Of a DNA stretch of 47,822 bases, positions 34,734 through 43,802 are shown piece after piece (position 1 is the first letter of the stretch; each line of letters opens with the position of its first letter). The stretch spans positions 1-47,822 of the forward strand of contig NZ_JAOTID010000022.1 of assembly GCF_026163695.1 (NCBI RefSeq). The letters run 5' to 3'. The translations under genes were made by a program, and so were the position numbers. The DNA comes from Shumkonia mesophila. Lineage in GTDB: Bacteria; Pseudomonadota; Alphaproteobacteria; Rhodospirillales; Shumkoniaceae. The notes beneath the pieces are model-generated. The model did not search any database. It was not told where the DNA came from and saw only the letters and a list, made by a program, of their open reading frames with translations.

Positions 34734-36364
34734 GGTGCAATGGCCTTTTGGATGTAATCAGGATAGGTGATCGCGGCCGCAGAATTGAAGATGGCTAAGG
34801 CGCTTTCGGTCTTGTTGGCGCGCATGTGAATGCGAAGTTCGTCGTCTGTCTTTGCCGACGTCCCGAGGATGGTGTTCAGGGTCGCGCGGTCGTTCACCTT
34901 AAGGAGCTTTGGCTCCAGCGTATTGTAGTTGAAGGGCTTGTTCTTGATCATCAGGAGCCCGGTGTCCACGACGGAATCAAAACAGATTCTTACGGTGTCG
35001 GAGTCCTTGAAGGCCGCGTACTTTTTTTCGACGGCGGCGGTGTCGCCATCATTGTCGGTGACTACGGCGACCGGGATTTTCAGGGCGTTGGCTAGTTCAA
35101 GGAAGCGCAGGAAGGCCGTGCCTACGGAGATGACGTCAATGCCGTCTTGGATGGGAAGTCTGCCCTCGTTGGCATCCCTATAGGCGCGCTGAACGACCAG
35201 CTCGTCGGAATCGCCCTCCACAAGGATTGCCTTGGCGGCGAGCGCCAAGCGCAGAGTGTCGTAACCCGCCAGCTTCTTAAAGAAGTCGCTGGCTTCCAGT
35301 TCCGAGATGCGCGCCACCTCACCGTCACGCAGTACGATCAGGTGGTCGAGGCCGAGCTTATTGGCCACGAAGCTGCTGTGCGTCGAAATGATGATCTGCT
35401 TTTGCCCGTGCTGGTCGGTAAGGTCGGCGATCAACCCGTTCAGCCGCGCGTGCGACAAGTGGTTCTCCGGCTCCTCCATCAGAATCGCCGCCGCCTCGGC
35501 GTTCTTCTTGGCGCTGAGGGCCAGTTTGGTCTTGATCACACACTGTTCTCCCTTGCCGATGTATTGGAAGGGGATAAGGTCGATATAGGTCATCAGGCTG
35601 CTTTCCCAGGCGGTTTGGGACGACAGATCAACTGAGATGCTGACCGCTTTCTGGCTGATCTTGGCGGCCTGGGTGATCCGCTCGTTGATTAGCTTGAGGT
35701 TCGGGTCCGCCACGAAAGCCTCCTTGAGCTTTCGGTGGGCCTGGGAAATGGCCGCGCGCTCCTTCTCTTCTAGCACGTCGCGGATGATCCGGGAGACGTA
35801 GACGTCAGACCCGTTCTGTAGCCGGGTGCTGGAGGAATCGATCAGCGCGGACTTTATGGGGATATTGCGGGCGGTGATGCCCTTGCGCGCGAACGAACGC
35901 ATGGTCGTGGTGTAGTACTCGACCGGGATGGCGCTGAGCGCGCCGGCTTTCACCAGCTCCTCATACGGCCCTTTGTAATTCTCCTCGTCGAACTCGATCT
36001 TGTAGACGACGCCGCTGCCCTTGACCTTCTCCGAGTTTCCGTCGCCCTCTAGCTCCGCCAGTTCGTTTGAGGCCCCCGAGAAGAACAGCTCGATGGTGAT
36101 CGCTGGTGGAGGGAGCGGGGATGCTGTGTCTAGGCTCTGCACGTATTTGTTCTGAGCTGCCAGATTGAAGAGATAGCTCGTAAGGTCGCTTTTCAACAGG
36201 CGGCCGTGCAGCATTCCTGTCAGCGCCAGATGAATCGCCTCCAGGATCGTGGTCTTCCCGGACTCATTGGCACCTACGATCACGTTGAGGCCGTCGTTCA
36301 AGGCGAGGGTGAAGGTCTCCTCATAACACTTGAAGTTAGTGATCTTGACCTTGCCAATCTTCAT
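34730..36364 (-). CDS. gajA: Gabija protein GajA, OLD-family ATPase/nuclease
   Basis: A 544-residue protein. The N-terminal ABC-type ATPase has Walker A GANESGKTT (31-39) and the signature/Walker B LMEEPENHLS; the C-terminal TOPRIM nuclease domain has LVEGDSDE and VVTDNDGD. GGAGG 7 bases before ATG 36364 fixes the start (the frame is open to 36523). The ATPase blocks the nuclease until nucleotide drops during infection, then phage DNA is nicked. It is followed by gajB (4-bp overlap) and preceded by the 17-residue-repeat gene. Confidence 0.93.
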   Translation of the reverse strand: MKIGKVKITNFKCYEETFTLALNDGLNVIVGANESGKTTILEAIHLALTGMLHGRLLKSDLTSYLFNLAAQNKYVQSLDTASPLPPPAITIELFFSGASNELAELEGDGNSEKVKGSGVVYKIEFDEENYKGPYEELVKAGALSAIPVEYYTTTMRSFARKGITARNIPIKSALIDSSSTRLQNGSDVYVSRIIRDVLEEKERAAISQAHRKLKEAFVADPNLKLINERITQAAKISQKAVSISVDLSSQTAWESSLMTYIDLIPFQYIGKGEQCVIKTKLALSAKKNAEAAAILMEEPENHLSHARLNGLIADLTDQHGQKQIIISTHSSFVANKLGLDHLIVLRDGEVARISELEASDFFKKLAGYDTLRLALAAKAILVEGDSDELVVQRAYRDANEGRLPIQDGIDVISVGTAFLRFLELANALKIPVAVVTDNDGDTAAVEKKYAAFKDSDTVRICFDSVVDTGLLMIKNKPFNYNTLEPKLLKVNDRATLNTILGTSAKTDDELRIHMRANKTESALAIFNSAAAITYPDYIQKAIAP

Positions 36365-36543
36365 GCTTTCCTCCCCAATACAGCCTCTAGCCCGTTGTCC
36401 AGCGCTAGGCCCCATATTTGAATTGTAGGGATGGCACCACCGTAATTTCGAGCGTTGGCGAACGACAGCTATACCATCGTCGCGCTCCAGAACTTTCCGG
36501 GCTGGTTTGGGCCCCGTTTGCACTCAAGCACAGCTGCCCAGAG

Positions 36544-36951
36544 TTAAGGCTTGTTGCGCATACGGCCTTTTGCATCTGACACGCCGCGTTTCCCAGGCGC
36601 GATCGCAACCATCCTGCCGTCTGGTCCCTGAAGACCACGATATCCCGATGGGATTGCGACCATTCTTCCGTCATTACCCTGCAGACCACGAGCGCCAGCG
36701 GGAATAGCTGCCATTCGTCCATCTGAGCCTTGCAGGGCGCGCCCACCAGGAGGAATTGCGATCATCCTGCCGTCCGATCCTTGCAGTCCTCGCCAACCAG
36801 CTGGGATTTCTACCATTCTCCCGTCGGATCCCTGAAGGCCGCGGGCGCCAGGTCGAATTACGACCATGTGCCCGTCGCTGCCTTGCAAGCCTCGTGCGCC
36901 ATCCGGAATAGTTACCGATCGTCCATCAGATCCAGTTAGTTTTCGTGGCAC
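36544..36951 (-). CDS. Small protein made of seven 17-residue repeats, upstream of gajA
   Basis: A 135-residue protein of unknown family. After MPRKL it consists of seven tandem 17-residue units with consensus QGSDGRMVAIPAGARGL (residues 6-124), then a degenerate eighth start and a basic tail (KGRMRNKP). Units differ mainly at one or two positions (V/I/A before -IP; A/W/G/Y before RGL). The regular G-x-DG-hydrophobic-IP-G pattern suggests a beta-solenoid or a string of beta-hairpins; Asp-Gly turns could bind metal. No signal peptide, Cys or membrane segment. AGAAAGA precedes the ATG. It is on the same strand as, and 180 bp before, gajA and 172 bp after the DUF2779 gene. Confidence 0.7.
   Translation of the reverse strand: MPRKLTGSDGRSVTIPDGARGLQGSDGHMVVIRPGARGLQGSDGRMVEIPAGWRGLQGSDGRMIAIPPGGRALQGSDGRMAAIPAGARGLQGNDGRMVAIPSGYRGLQGPDGRMVAIAPGKRGVSDAKGRMRNKP
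36580..36936 (-). repeat. 51-bp tandem repeat, seven units, coding
   Basis: The DNA behind the 17-residue units; each unit is 51 bp with the core CCTTGMAG..CCATC..TC recurring on the + strand. Third codon positions vary between units while the protein is conserved, which points to selection on the protein rather than very recent duplication. Confidence 0.8.
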
Positions 36952-37123
36952 AGATCTTTCTCCTTTAGTGGCCGGTCATATAGGCCTGATGGGGCCTGTA
37001 TTTTCGCATTCCTTCCAGAAAGCCGCCAGTCTGCTCCCGGCCCCTGACCTGATCTTCCTCATCGTCCATCTCTTGCTGATGAATTCTCATATCAACTACG
37101 GGAACCTAGCGGGAGCAAGTCAC

Positions 37124-38677
37124 TCACATTTCGTTAGGTCGAACAGGTCGCCCGGCTTGAGCAAGGAAGTACGCTACCTCCACCATCGCCCACGTGTCTT
37201 GGCAGCAGTAAGTCTTGAGCTTCTGTTCGATCTCGGCGCGCCTTTCGGGCGATGTATTCGGGTTGAGCGCCGCCTCGATATAGGCGACTTGAGCACCGGT
37301 TCCTTCCTGAACTTCGTCCAACTCCTCGTAGTCTAGGTCAGGTGCTACGACGGGCAGGACCTTCTTGATCGAGAATGAACCGTGCATGGCTGGATGGTAG
37401 AAGAACTCCTTCACCAAGGGGAGGAGATCGACCGCCCGATCGATGTAGGTCTGAAGCACGGGCGCAAACTTGGGGTGGCGATCGGCAAGCTCCGCAAGGC
37501 GACCTTTTTCATAGGTCGCGTGATACACCAGGATCGGCCCCCCATCATCGGGGTCGATTGTCTCCATCATGCGTTGGATACAGGCCAGAGACGGATCGTT
37601 TCCGGAAAGGTCCAGAAATTCGGCGTGCTCAAATTCCCCGAGGACGCGTTCGATATGGCAGGACCATTGGAAGGCGATTTGCTCGTACGGCCGTGTTCCC
37701 GGCCACCGAGGGACAGGCAAATCGATCCCCTCGAAATCGAAGAAATAGCGCGGGTAAGGAAGTTCGGCCATGCGTTCGGTGCTGCCGGGGACCAGAATGC
37801 CCTTTCCGGTTCGGTGGGCCTCCTGGATGCGGCGATATAGATCAGCTTGCTTTCCAGTCAACTCCTCTGGGGCGGGCTCAAGGATCGAGACGTAGCCTTT
37901 TGCCTCCTTGAGTTTGCGAGCGAGGCTCTTGCCAGCGGCATCTGGGAGAAGTTCGATCGGATGTTCGGGGCCCGCTGGATCGAGTTCAGCACAAAACACA
38001 TCGAAAGGGCATTTATAGGGCTCGGAACACTGTCTTCCTGTGGTCAGTACCGGCATGTCGTCGGCCGCCACCACCCCTTCGGCTTCGTCACGCCACTGGG
38101 GTACGTGATCCATCAGGGGAGCAATTTGCGCGGTAACGTCAAGTTGACGGAACAGTCCGCCATAGTCATCTCCACCTGGATATCGCCACTGATTGTTCAG
38201 GAGATTGAGTTCGGCACGGGCCAGGGGGATACCCTCCTGTGTCATTACCCATGCCTGGATGGCTATATCTTCGAGGTGGTGTTCTTTTGGGGAGGCCGGT
38301 GTGACCTTGTCGCCCTTGAGTGGAAAGCTGGAAGCCTTCGTTTCCCTGAGGGCGTAGCCAGGGCCAATCGGTACCAGCGCGTCCGCTCTCGCATAGACAC
38401 CTCCCTCCAACATCGGCACCTCGGCAGCGGGGCGGTCGGGAGAGGCGTCGAGCAGTCTCTTCGCTTCCTCTGCCGCGGATTCTCGGGTCCCCTGAGAGGC
38501 CGGCCAGATGAACTCTGCCCCCAGCTGGAGGCGCGCTTTCTCACCGACAATGTTGCCGTCGAACTCGCGTCGATGGGATGATGAGTTGCCGACCGGGATC
38601 AGTTCCGGCCGATGACGCTCGAGCCAGAGTTTCCTGGAACACTGCAGAAATGACTGGAGGTCCGATTTGGTAAGCAT
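37124..38677 (-). CDS. DUF2779-type fused nuclease: Cas4-like PD-(D/E)XK plus DEDD exonuclease
   Basis: A 517-residue two-domain protein. The N-terminal half has a Cas4/AddB-like iron-sulphur PD-(D/E)XK fold: Cys13, Asp99, ETK at 112-114, Gln141 (IQAWV), and Cys217, 223 and 229 (CSEPYKCPFDVFC). The C-terminal half has a DnaQ/DEDD-type exonuclease start FFDFEG (Asp314, Glu316), LVYHATYEKGRL, and QDTWAMVEV near the end. This is the DUF2779 layout. It likely degrades DNA or RNA ends and lies in the defence island upstream of the repeat protein and Gabija genes on the same strand; whether it acts with them is unknown. Confidence 0.87.
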   Translation of the reverse strand: MLTKSDLQSFLQCSRKLWLERHRPELIPVGNSSSHRREFDGNIVGEKARLQLGAEFIWPASQGTRESAAEEAKRLLDASPDRPAAEVPMLEGGVYARADALVPIGPGYALRETKASSFPLKGDKVTPASPKEHHLEDIAIQAWVMTQEGIPLARAELNLLNNQWRYPGGDDYGGLFRQLDVTAQIAPLMDHVPQWRDEAEGVVAADDMPVLTTGRQCSEPYKCPFDVFCAELDPAGPEHPIELLPDAAGKSLARKLKEAKGYVSILEPAPEELTGKQADLYRRIQEAHRTGKGILVPGSTERMAELPYPRYFFDFEGIDLPVPRWPGTRPYEQIAFQWSCHIERVLGEFEHAEFLDLSGNDPSLACIQRMMETIDPDDGGPILVYHATYEKGRLAELADRHPKFAPVLQTYIDRAVDLLPLVKEFFYHPAMHGSFSIKKVLPVVAPDLDYEELDEVQEGTGAQVAYIEAALNPNTSPERRAEIEQKLKTYCCQDTWAMVEVAYFLAQAGRPVRPNEM

Positions 38678-38835
38678 GCCTTCCCCCCAATTTTGGATTG
38701 GCGTCTCGTCGGCGCGCCTCTTGGCTTGCTGCGTTGCCCTACGTTGAACGCTTGTGCCAATCTAGAATTATAACGTGCATTCTCTGGAGAAAAGAAACAC
38801 GAAGAAGCTGATTTGAAGTTTTGGGAGGAAGAGAA

Positions 38836-39825
38836 GTGGCAGGCGGATACACACATCTCACGCTCGTCAGGAGCGCGCTTCGATGGGCAAGCAATAGATC
38901 GGCTATGGGGCCAAATCCATCAGTCCCTGAACGAGAACTGGGTACCGTTCTCGACTACTGGGGGCGTTACACATACCTGGGCGGCGTCAGCCCCGACTAT
39001 CCGTATCTCGGCCTCGACGCCGACTGGGCCGACCTTATGCACAAGGGCCAGGCCAACAGCATGATCGGCCAAGCCCTGGAGTTGATCTTCCGTCAGCGAC
39101 GGGAGGCCCCTGACGATCAGACATGGCGACAGCGATTTGCATGGCTTCTGGGGTTCGTCTCACACGTCGTCGCGGACGTGACAATCCATCCGGTTGTCAA
39201 CATCAAGGTGGGCAAGTACGAGGAGAATAAGGACCATCACCGCATCTGCGAGATGAACCAGGATGTGTGGATCTACAAGCAAATCACGAGCCTTGATCTC
39301 AGTTTCTCCGACAACATGAAGGGAGAAATCCGGAGCTGTGGCCGCCCCTTTGATCTCGACGACAACATTGAGGAACTGTGGAGTCAGTGTTTGGAGGGAA
39401 CATACGGCGAGAAGCCCGCAGATGAGCAGCTCGACAAATGGCATGCCGCCTTCCTGGCATTGGTCGACTTCGCCGAGAACTCAAAAAAGATCCCCGTCTT
39501 TGGCCGCCACCTCGTGAGCGGTGGCGCCGCTTACCCCGAGACGGTCAAGTTGGAATATGTTGAGGACTTGGTGGTCCCCGGCAGTGATGCCGTCAATGCA
39601 GACGAGCAGCCGGTCGACCGAAATGCCTCCCTGAATTTCAGGCAGGTCTTCGACAAAGCCCTGGGCCACATTGAAGAGGCCTGGGGCGTGCTGGCCAATG
39701 ACCTGTTCGCAGACGAACTCGGCGAGCAACACACGCGTGTCTTCGGGGACTGGAGTCTCGACACCGGGATCGACAACGCGCGCAAGCGGCTTCACCTGTG
39801 GCCGAACGGCAAAGGGCTCGTTTGA
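38836..39825 (+). CDS. Zinc-dependent phospholipase C-like protein
   Basis: A 329-residue protein whose N-terminal half fits the zinc-dependent phospholipase C/nuclease P1-like fold (AGGYTHLTL at the start; GFVSHVVADVTIHPVVN near residue 113 with metal-binding His and Asp residues). GGGAGG lies 6-7 bases before GTG 38836, which is taken as the start rather than TTG 38821. No signal peptide is seen, so it acts inside the cell, unlike secreted phospholipases. It is divergent from the DUF2779 gene and followed after 12 bp by a lipoprotein gene. A membrane-attacking defence effector is possible. Confidence 0.75.
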   Translation: MAGGYTHLTLVRSALRWASNRSAMGPNPSVPERELGTVLDYWGRYTYLGGVSPDYPYLGLDADWADLMHKGQANSMIGQALELIFRQRREAPDDQTWRQRFAWLLGFVSHVVADVTIHPVVNIKVGKYEENKDHHRICEMNQDVWIYKQITSLDLSFSDNMKGEIRSCGRPFDLDDNIEELWSQCLEGTYGEKPADEQLDKWHAAFLALVDFAENSKKIPVFGRHLVSGGAAYPETVKLEYVEDLVVPGSDAVNADEQPVDRNASLNFRQVFDKALGHIEEAWGVLANDLFADELGEQHTRVFGDWSLDTGIDNARKRLHLWPNGKGLV

Positions 39826-39837
39826 TGCGTGGGGGGA

Positions 39838-40287
39838 ATGATGAGACATGAACGGGTTTTCTTTAAAGGCTTTTGGCCCGTTGCGGCCTCGATGGTCATT
39901 GCCGTGGTCTTGTTGGGAGGTTTGGCGGGCTGCGCCACGGACCTTGGCGATGAAAAACTGCAGCCCCTCGCGGCGACGGCGGCGGACCTGGGTCGGGCCG
40001 TGCGACGTTATGCCATCACCCATCCGGATGCGGCGGCCCTCGACGGACAGGAGCTGGTTCGCCAGGCCACATCCTATGATCCCGGTCTCCTCGAGCCGTA
40101 TACCAAGATGGAACTGGTTGTCATCGGGCGTCCCCAGGGGGTGATCCTCGTGTGCACTTCGGACAGCAAATGGGGACTGTTTGAAGACGCCGTATGCTCG
40201 GATGCCGTGGATTCCATTCGCTGGCGAGATCCGGCGAGCCCCTGTCGGTTTGAGGTGGACCTAAAAGCAGTTTGTGCTTCCCCGTAA
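39838..40287 (+). CDS. Small predicted lipoprotein
   Basis: A 149-residue protein with a basic start, a hydrophobic segment and the lipobox LAGC (about residues 31-34), so it is exported and lipidated. The rest has no recognised domain; three further Cys (about residues 107, 119 and 135) could form disulphides. It starts 12 bp after the phospholipase gene and is probably co-transcribed. It might be an immunity-like or anchoring partner, but nothing in the sequence proves that. Alternative starts are GTG 39829 and ATG 39841. Confidence 0.75.
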   Translation: MMRHERVFFKGFWPVAASMVIAVVLLGGLAGCATDLGDEKLQPLAATAADLGRAVRRYAITHPDAAALDGQELVRQATSYDPGLLEPYTKMELVVIGRPQGVILVCTSDSKWGLFEDAVCSDAVDSIRWRDPASPCRFEVDLKAVCASP

Positions 40288-40326
40288 CGGCGATAGCCGG
40301 AACGACTTCAAGGTAAGGGTCAACCT

Positions 40327-40346
40327 CGGGCCCCTTGGGGGGCCCG
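40327..40346 (+). terminator. GC hairpin after the lipoprotein gene
   Basis: CGGGCCCC-TTGG-GGGGCCCG, a perfect 8-bp stem with a TTGG tetraloop, 39 bases past the lipoprotein stop. No T-run follows; likely the end of the phospholipase-lipoprotein unit. Confidence 0.6.
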
Positions 40347-41062
40347 ATACCCCTTATGACAGGCTTGGAGTCGCCCGCCGACGGCCGGCGAGACCTTCTG
40401 ACCGCCGGGTCGGCCGCCGGCGCCCCGGAATTATGGCCCCGGGCGCAAGGGCCTGAGACCACGGGGCAATCGGCGCCTCCGTTTTCATAACATCCGACAT
40501 GCGACTCGGCTGGTCCGAGGTCCCTCATAGGAAAAGTTTCCAGCGTCCTTCGGTTGCGGCGAGACCGGGGCTTGCCGGCCCGGTGACGGATTTTCCGATG
40601 AGGGAATTTCCAACGAGAAATGCTGCCCGAATTATTCAAAAGGGTCATTGCAGAAAATGCGCCGGCGGATATTTCGCGTCGCGCCTGGGTTCCGTGTCTT
40701 CGTATTTCCAGTCGCGTATTTCGTTCAGTGCTCCGATGCCGGATTTCGCGCCGGTTCTGTTTGGCGTGCGGGCCAATCGCCGATAAAGACCATTTTTTTT
40801 CGAATAATTCGCGATTTTTCGCCGCCAATGGTAGGGCCGGCGTTATTCGCTAATTTCGACGTTTTCATATTTCATCGGATAAATCGAAAAAACATTCGAG
40901 CCCTAGTCCAATAAAACTGACAGCAATATTCAAAAAATAATTTAATAACATGCAATAAGAAAGTCATTTTCCACAAAATAGTCCCCGACGTTACCGGCCA
41001 TTTTTTATAAAAATAGGAAATAATAACTGTCTTGATGGCCGACTCAGTTGGAAAAAATTATA

Positions 41063-41090
41063 TTGACACCTGTTGTTGACTTGCGATAGT
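41063..41090 (+). promoter_or_regulatory. Possible sigma-70 promoter
   Basis: TTGACA at 41063-41068 and GATAGT at 41085-41090 with a 16-base spacer, at the right edge of the AT-rich stretch and just before the frame at 41098. A second TTGAC at 41076 is an alternative -35. A start at 41098 would leave almost no leader, so the first true codon may be further in. Confidence 0.4.
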
Positions 41091-41097
41091 ACGCGTC

Positions 41098-42254
41098 GTG
41101 TCTGTTTTTTATTTATGGCCTTCGGCAATGGTTGCAGACAGGAACGCAAAGAGGGCGGGAGGGGCACGCGGGGCATCGGAGTCCGAACCCGGCGAACCCG
41201 CGTTTGCGCACCGACTTCGCTCGTGGCGGGCCGCATCGAATCCAAACTTTCTGACGCTCGCCGCCGCTCACGCCGCCAACGGCCTGTCACGCGCCGTGAC
41301 CCGGAGGGCGGTGCGATCGGGAAAACTTGCCGGCTTCATCCCGGCGGCGGCCCCCGAGCTACCGGCTCCGGGAAGACGACGTTTTGCGGCTGAGATTGCA
41401 GATGTGGCTCGAACGCGTGGTCTCCCACGCCTCGCGACTCTCGCGACACCATCGGACCAAACCGAAAGCGTCGGTGAAAGCGAAATCCCGGGAGGAGCAG
41501 AAATGAGGCGGACCGGCGATCGCCTGCCCGAATTCGGGGCGCCCGGCGCCATAACAGCGGGGGCGGACCTGATCGTGCCGATTTCCGCGGGCAAACCCTG
41601 TGGCCCATGGTTGGCGGAGATCAAGTCGCCGGACCGATCCGTTTGCGCGACGGCCATTCCCAAGGCCGATGACCTGACGATGACGGATCCTTCGGAGATC
41701 GTTCCGCCACTGGCCATCGTTTGGCGGCCGGCGCGGCAGACGCATGAAGGGTCGCTCTGGCATGCGCGGCGCTGGCCGGAGATCAACGCGCTTGGCGCCC
41801 TTGGCAATGTCATGCGTGACATGGTTGGGACGGCCCATACGCGCGTCCGGCTTTCCCGAAAGCCGTCGTGTTGGCCGCCGAGAACGGTCTGGGCCTGGCC
41901 GTGCGCCTGCCCCGTTCGATCTCGCGCAACCGTTTGCGCCTGGAACCAGCGACCGCCATGACCAAAGGGCTCGTCAGCGTCGACAGAATGCGCATCTGCG
42001 CTGCGTGCTTTGTCGCCGTCGGGCACGCCGAGGAACCCTTCCGCGGAGGTGGAGGTCGCCGCGGCCTGGTCGGTCACCTCACCGAGCGATTGGCAACCCA
42101 TTCTCGGTCGAGCCGAGAGGAAGAGCCCGCAGGGGCGGGAATGGAGGTCGCCACGGACCTAATCTTCCCACGCGGCGGTGTTGCCGGTGCTGGCTCCAGT
42201 TGTCGTCTGGTTGCCGCTCCTTCCCCGCGAGGTAGCAAGAAGGAAAACGAATGA
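41098..42254 (+). pseudogene. Hypothetical gene, apparently frameshifted
   Basis: Two frames with strong GC preference at third codon positions adjoin: frame 1 from 41098 to about 41860 and frame 3 from about 41850 to the stop at 42254. Joined they would give a protein of some 380 residues (…VRLSRKAVVLAAENGLGLAV…). No domain is recognised in either part. The join has no start signal of its own, so a frameshift in one gene is the simplest view, but the first part could also be two short genes. Its end overlaps the next gene's start by ATGA. Confidence 0.35.
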
Positions 42255-42670
42255 GATCGCTTACGCTGGAGCAGTTGCAGAGCTTGACCCTCGCCGACGT
42301 ATCCGGACGGCCTGACTGGTGCCGCGTCCGGCTCGCGAGGCAAGCGGAAATCGACGCACTCGCGGGCCCCATCGGCGAGGGGAACGATCGAGGTATAATC
42401 AGTGACTGGCGCATGATTGCCCTCGATGTCATGGGGCAACCGATCACGCTCGTCCTTCTCGGAAACCGTGGACGTGAGAACTATGGAACGAGTCCTATTG
42501 TCATGATCGACAGGGCGAGCGGCAAAGTGAGGACGAGATCGAGGTCGATCTACACCCTGGCTGAAATCGGTGAAGGCGCCCCTCCGGTGGAGCACGTTCT
42601 CCATCTCTGCGCGCTGCTCCTCCATTGGGGCTGGGGCCCGGCGCTCAATCTACCGGAGGTTTCGTATTGA
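42251..42670 (+). CDS. Hypothetical protein
   Basis: A 139-residue protein of no recognised family. AAGGAAAA before ATG 42251 is a good SD. The sequence alternates beta-like strands (DWRMIALDVMGQPITLVLLG, SPIVMIDRAS) and ends with a hydrophobic helix (VLHLCALLLHWGWG). It overlaps the next gene by one base (TGATG), so the two are translated together. It may belong with the exonuclease further right; no function is proposed. Confidence 0.6.
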   Translation: MRSLTLEQLQSLTLADVSGRPDWCRVRLARQAEIDALAGPIGEGNDRGIISDWRMIALDVMGQPITLVLLGNRGRENYGTSPIVMIDRASGKVRTRSRSIYTLAEIGEGAPPVEHVLHLCALLLHWGWGPALNLPEVSY

Positions 42671-43023
42671 TGGCCAACGAGCTCGATGCTCACCTGGATG
42701 AGTGGTCGCTCGCGTACGTGGGCAATCCTATCAACGGGTATGTATTGATTGGCAGAGTCTTCGGTCGCGGCGGCTTGACCGATGGGAACATCGCCTCAAC
42801 GAGCCCCGTCAAGTTCATGGCGCCAGACCTCTCACACGCAATAACGTCCTCGCAACTGCGAAGGTACGATCTTGGCCGGGCGGCACCTCTGACACTCAAG
42901 AAAATCTGCGTGCTGGCAACGACCCTGGCCGTGTTCTGGCGTCTTCCCGAACAGACGGTGCTGCGCCTCGATGTCGACCCGGTGGAAACGGCCGGTCGGC
43001 ATTTCGGAGAACTGGATGGATAA
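42670..43023 (+). CDS. Hypothetical protein, coupled to the preceding gene
   Basis: A 117-residue protein, start ATG 42670 overlapping the previous stop. It looks like a mixed alpha/beta protein with a conserved-looking YDLGRAAPLTLKKICVLATT helix. No domain recognised. Together with the gene at 42251 it forms a two-gene unit before the exonuclease gene; the next 227 bases hold no clear gene. Confidence 0.6.
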   Translation: MANELDAHLDEWSLAYVGNPINGYVLIGRVFGRGGLTDGNIASTSPVKFMAPDLSHAITSSQLRRYDLGRAAPLTLKKICVLATTLAVFWRLPEQTVLRLDVDPVETAGRHFGELDG

Positions 43024-43250
43024 GATGGCAGCATGAAGAAGTTCGCGTTAGGACTGAGGGTAGACACGTGCAAGTCAGGCAATTGTTATCGATGACCTTT
43101 CGGATGAGGACTTCGAGGTCATCGATCGCGGCAGAGGAAAAGCTGGACGACACGGAATGAACAGAGGCGTCTTCCTGGCAAGGGCGGAGCCTCGCCGAAT
43201 TCGGCTCCTTGAGTCCCGCGGCCTGGATGGTCATGCATGAGGGAGGAATC

Positions 43251-43802
43251 GTGACAGGTCCACCGTTCATATTTTGTGACGTCGAGGCCTCCGGATTTGC
43301 GGGGATCCCCATTGAAATCGGTTGGGCCATCCTACCCGCAGGATTTGAGACACCTGAAGACGCGCTTCGATCCGATGGCTTCCTCGTTCGGCCGAGCAAT
43401 CGCTGGCTGGTGGATTCGACGATCGAATGGAATCCGAGGGCGGAGGCACTGCATGGCATTGCCCGCTCGACCCTCCTCGCGGAAGGTTTGTCGATTGCGG
43501 AGTGCATCGAGATTCTCGTACGGGAATGGGGCGGGCGGACTGTCTGGTGTAACAGCCGGAACGCTGATCGGGGGTGGCTGGAAGTGTTGTTCGCAGAACC
43601 CTCTGGGGTCATGGGACTGCCGTTCCGCCTCAAGTATTGGGAGGGTCTTTTCACAACCTATTGGACGGAGAACAGCCGTCCGATCCTGGCAGCACGCGAA
43701 GCCCTTGCTGCCTTGCCCGTTCATCATCGGGCCCGGCTCGATGCCGTGCGTTTGGCGCTCGCATTCGCCGCGGCCTGGCAGGCGGATGGGAGAAACTCGT
43801 GA
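43251..43802 (+). CDS. DnaQ-like (DEDDh-type) 3'-5' exonuclease
   Basis: A 183-residue protein. FCDVEASG near the start gives the first Asp-Glu pair of DEDD exonucleases, EWNPRAEALHGI the second region, and HHRARLDAVRLA the last His/Asp region. GGGAGG lies 4 bases before GTG 43251, which fixes the start. It overlaps a tiny downstream frame by GTGA. A partly deleted second copy lies at 46671-46992. Standalone exonucleases of this kind act in RNA or DNA turnover; here it sits among accessory genes. Confidence 0.8.
   Translation: MTGPPFIFCDVEASGFAGIPIEIGWAILPAGFETPEDALRSDGFLVRPSNRWLVDSTIEWNPRAEALHGIARSTLLAEGLSIAECIEILVREWGGRTVWCNSRNADRGWLEVLFAEPSGVMGLPFRLKYWEGLFTTYWTENSRPILAAREALAALPVHHRARLDAVRLALAFAAAWQADGRNS

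Larger units (their letters stand above)
40288..41097. other. Long gene-free stretch, AT-rich right half
   Basis: About 810 bases without a convincing gene. The left half is GC-rich with short hairpins. Bases about 40780-41085 are strikingly AT-rich for this genome (runs such as TTTTTTTT and AAAAAATAATTTAATAA), which suggests a regulatory region or foreign DNA. A promoter-like TTGACA (41063-41068) with GATAGT 16 bases later (41085-41090) points rightward to the frame starting at 41098. Confidence 0.5.

Noticed and set aside
36580-36936. 51-bp tandem units as a CRISPR array
   Set aside because: There are no spacers; units are contiguous and keep a reading frame with a conserved protein pattern.
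41268-42101. 277-codon leftward frame in the unknown region
   Set aside because: Ser/Ala/Arg-rich with no motif; the third-position GC bias fits the rightward frames better.
43033-43160. Small frames after the gene at 43023
   Set aside because: One frame looks coding (VIDDLSDEDFEVIDRG) but has an upstream stop and no start codon, so no gene can be supported.
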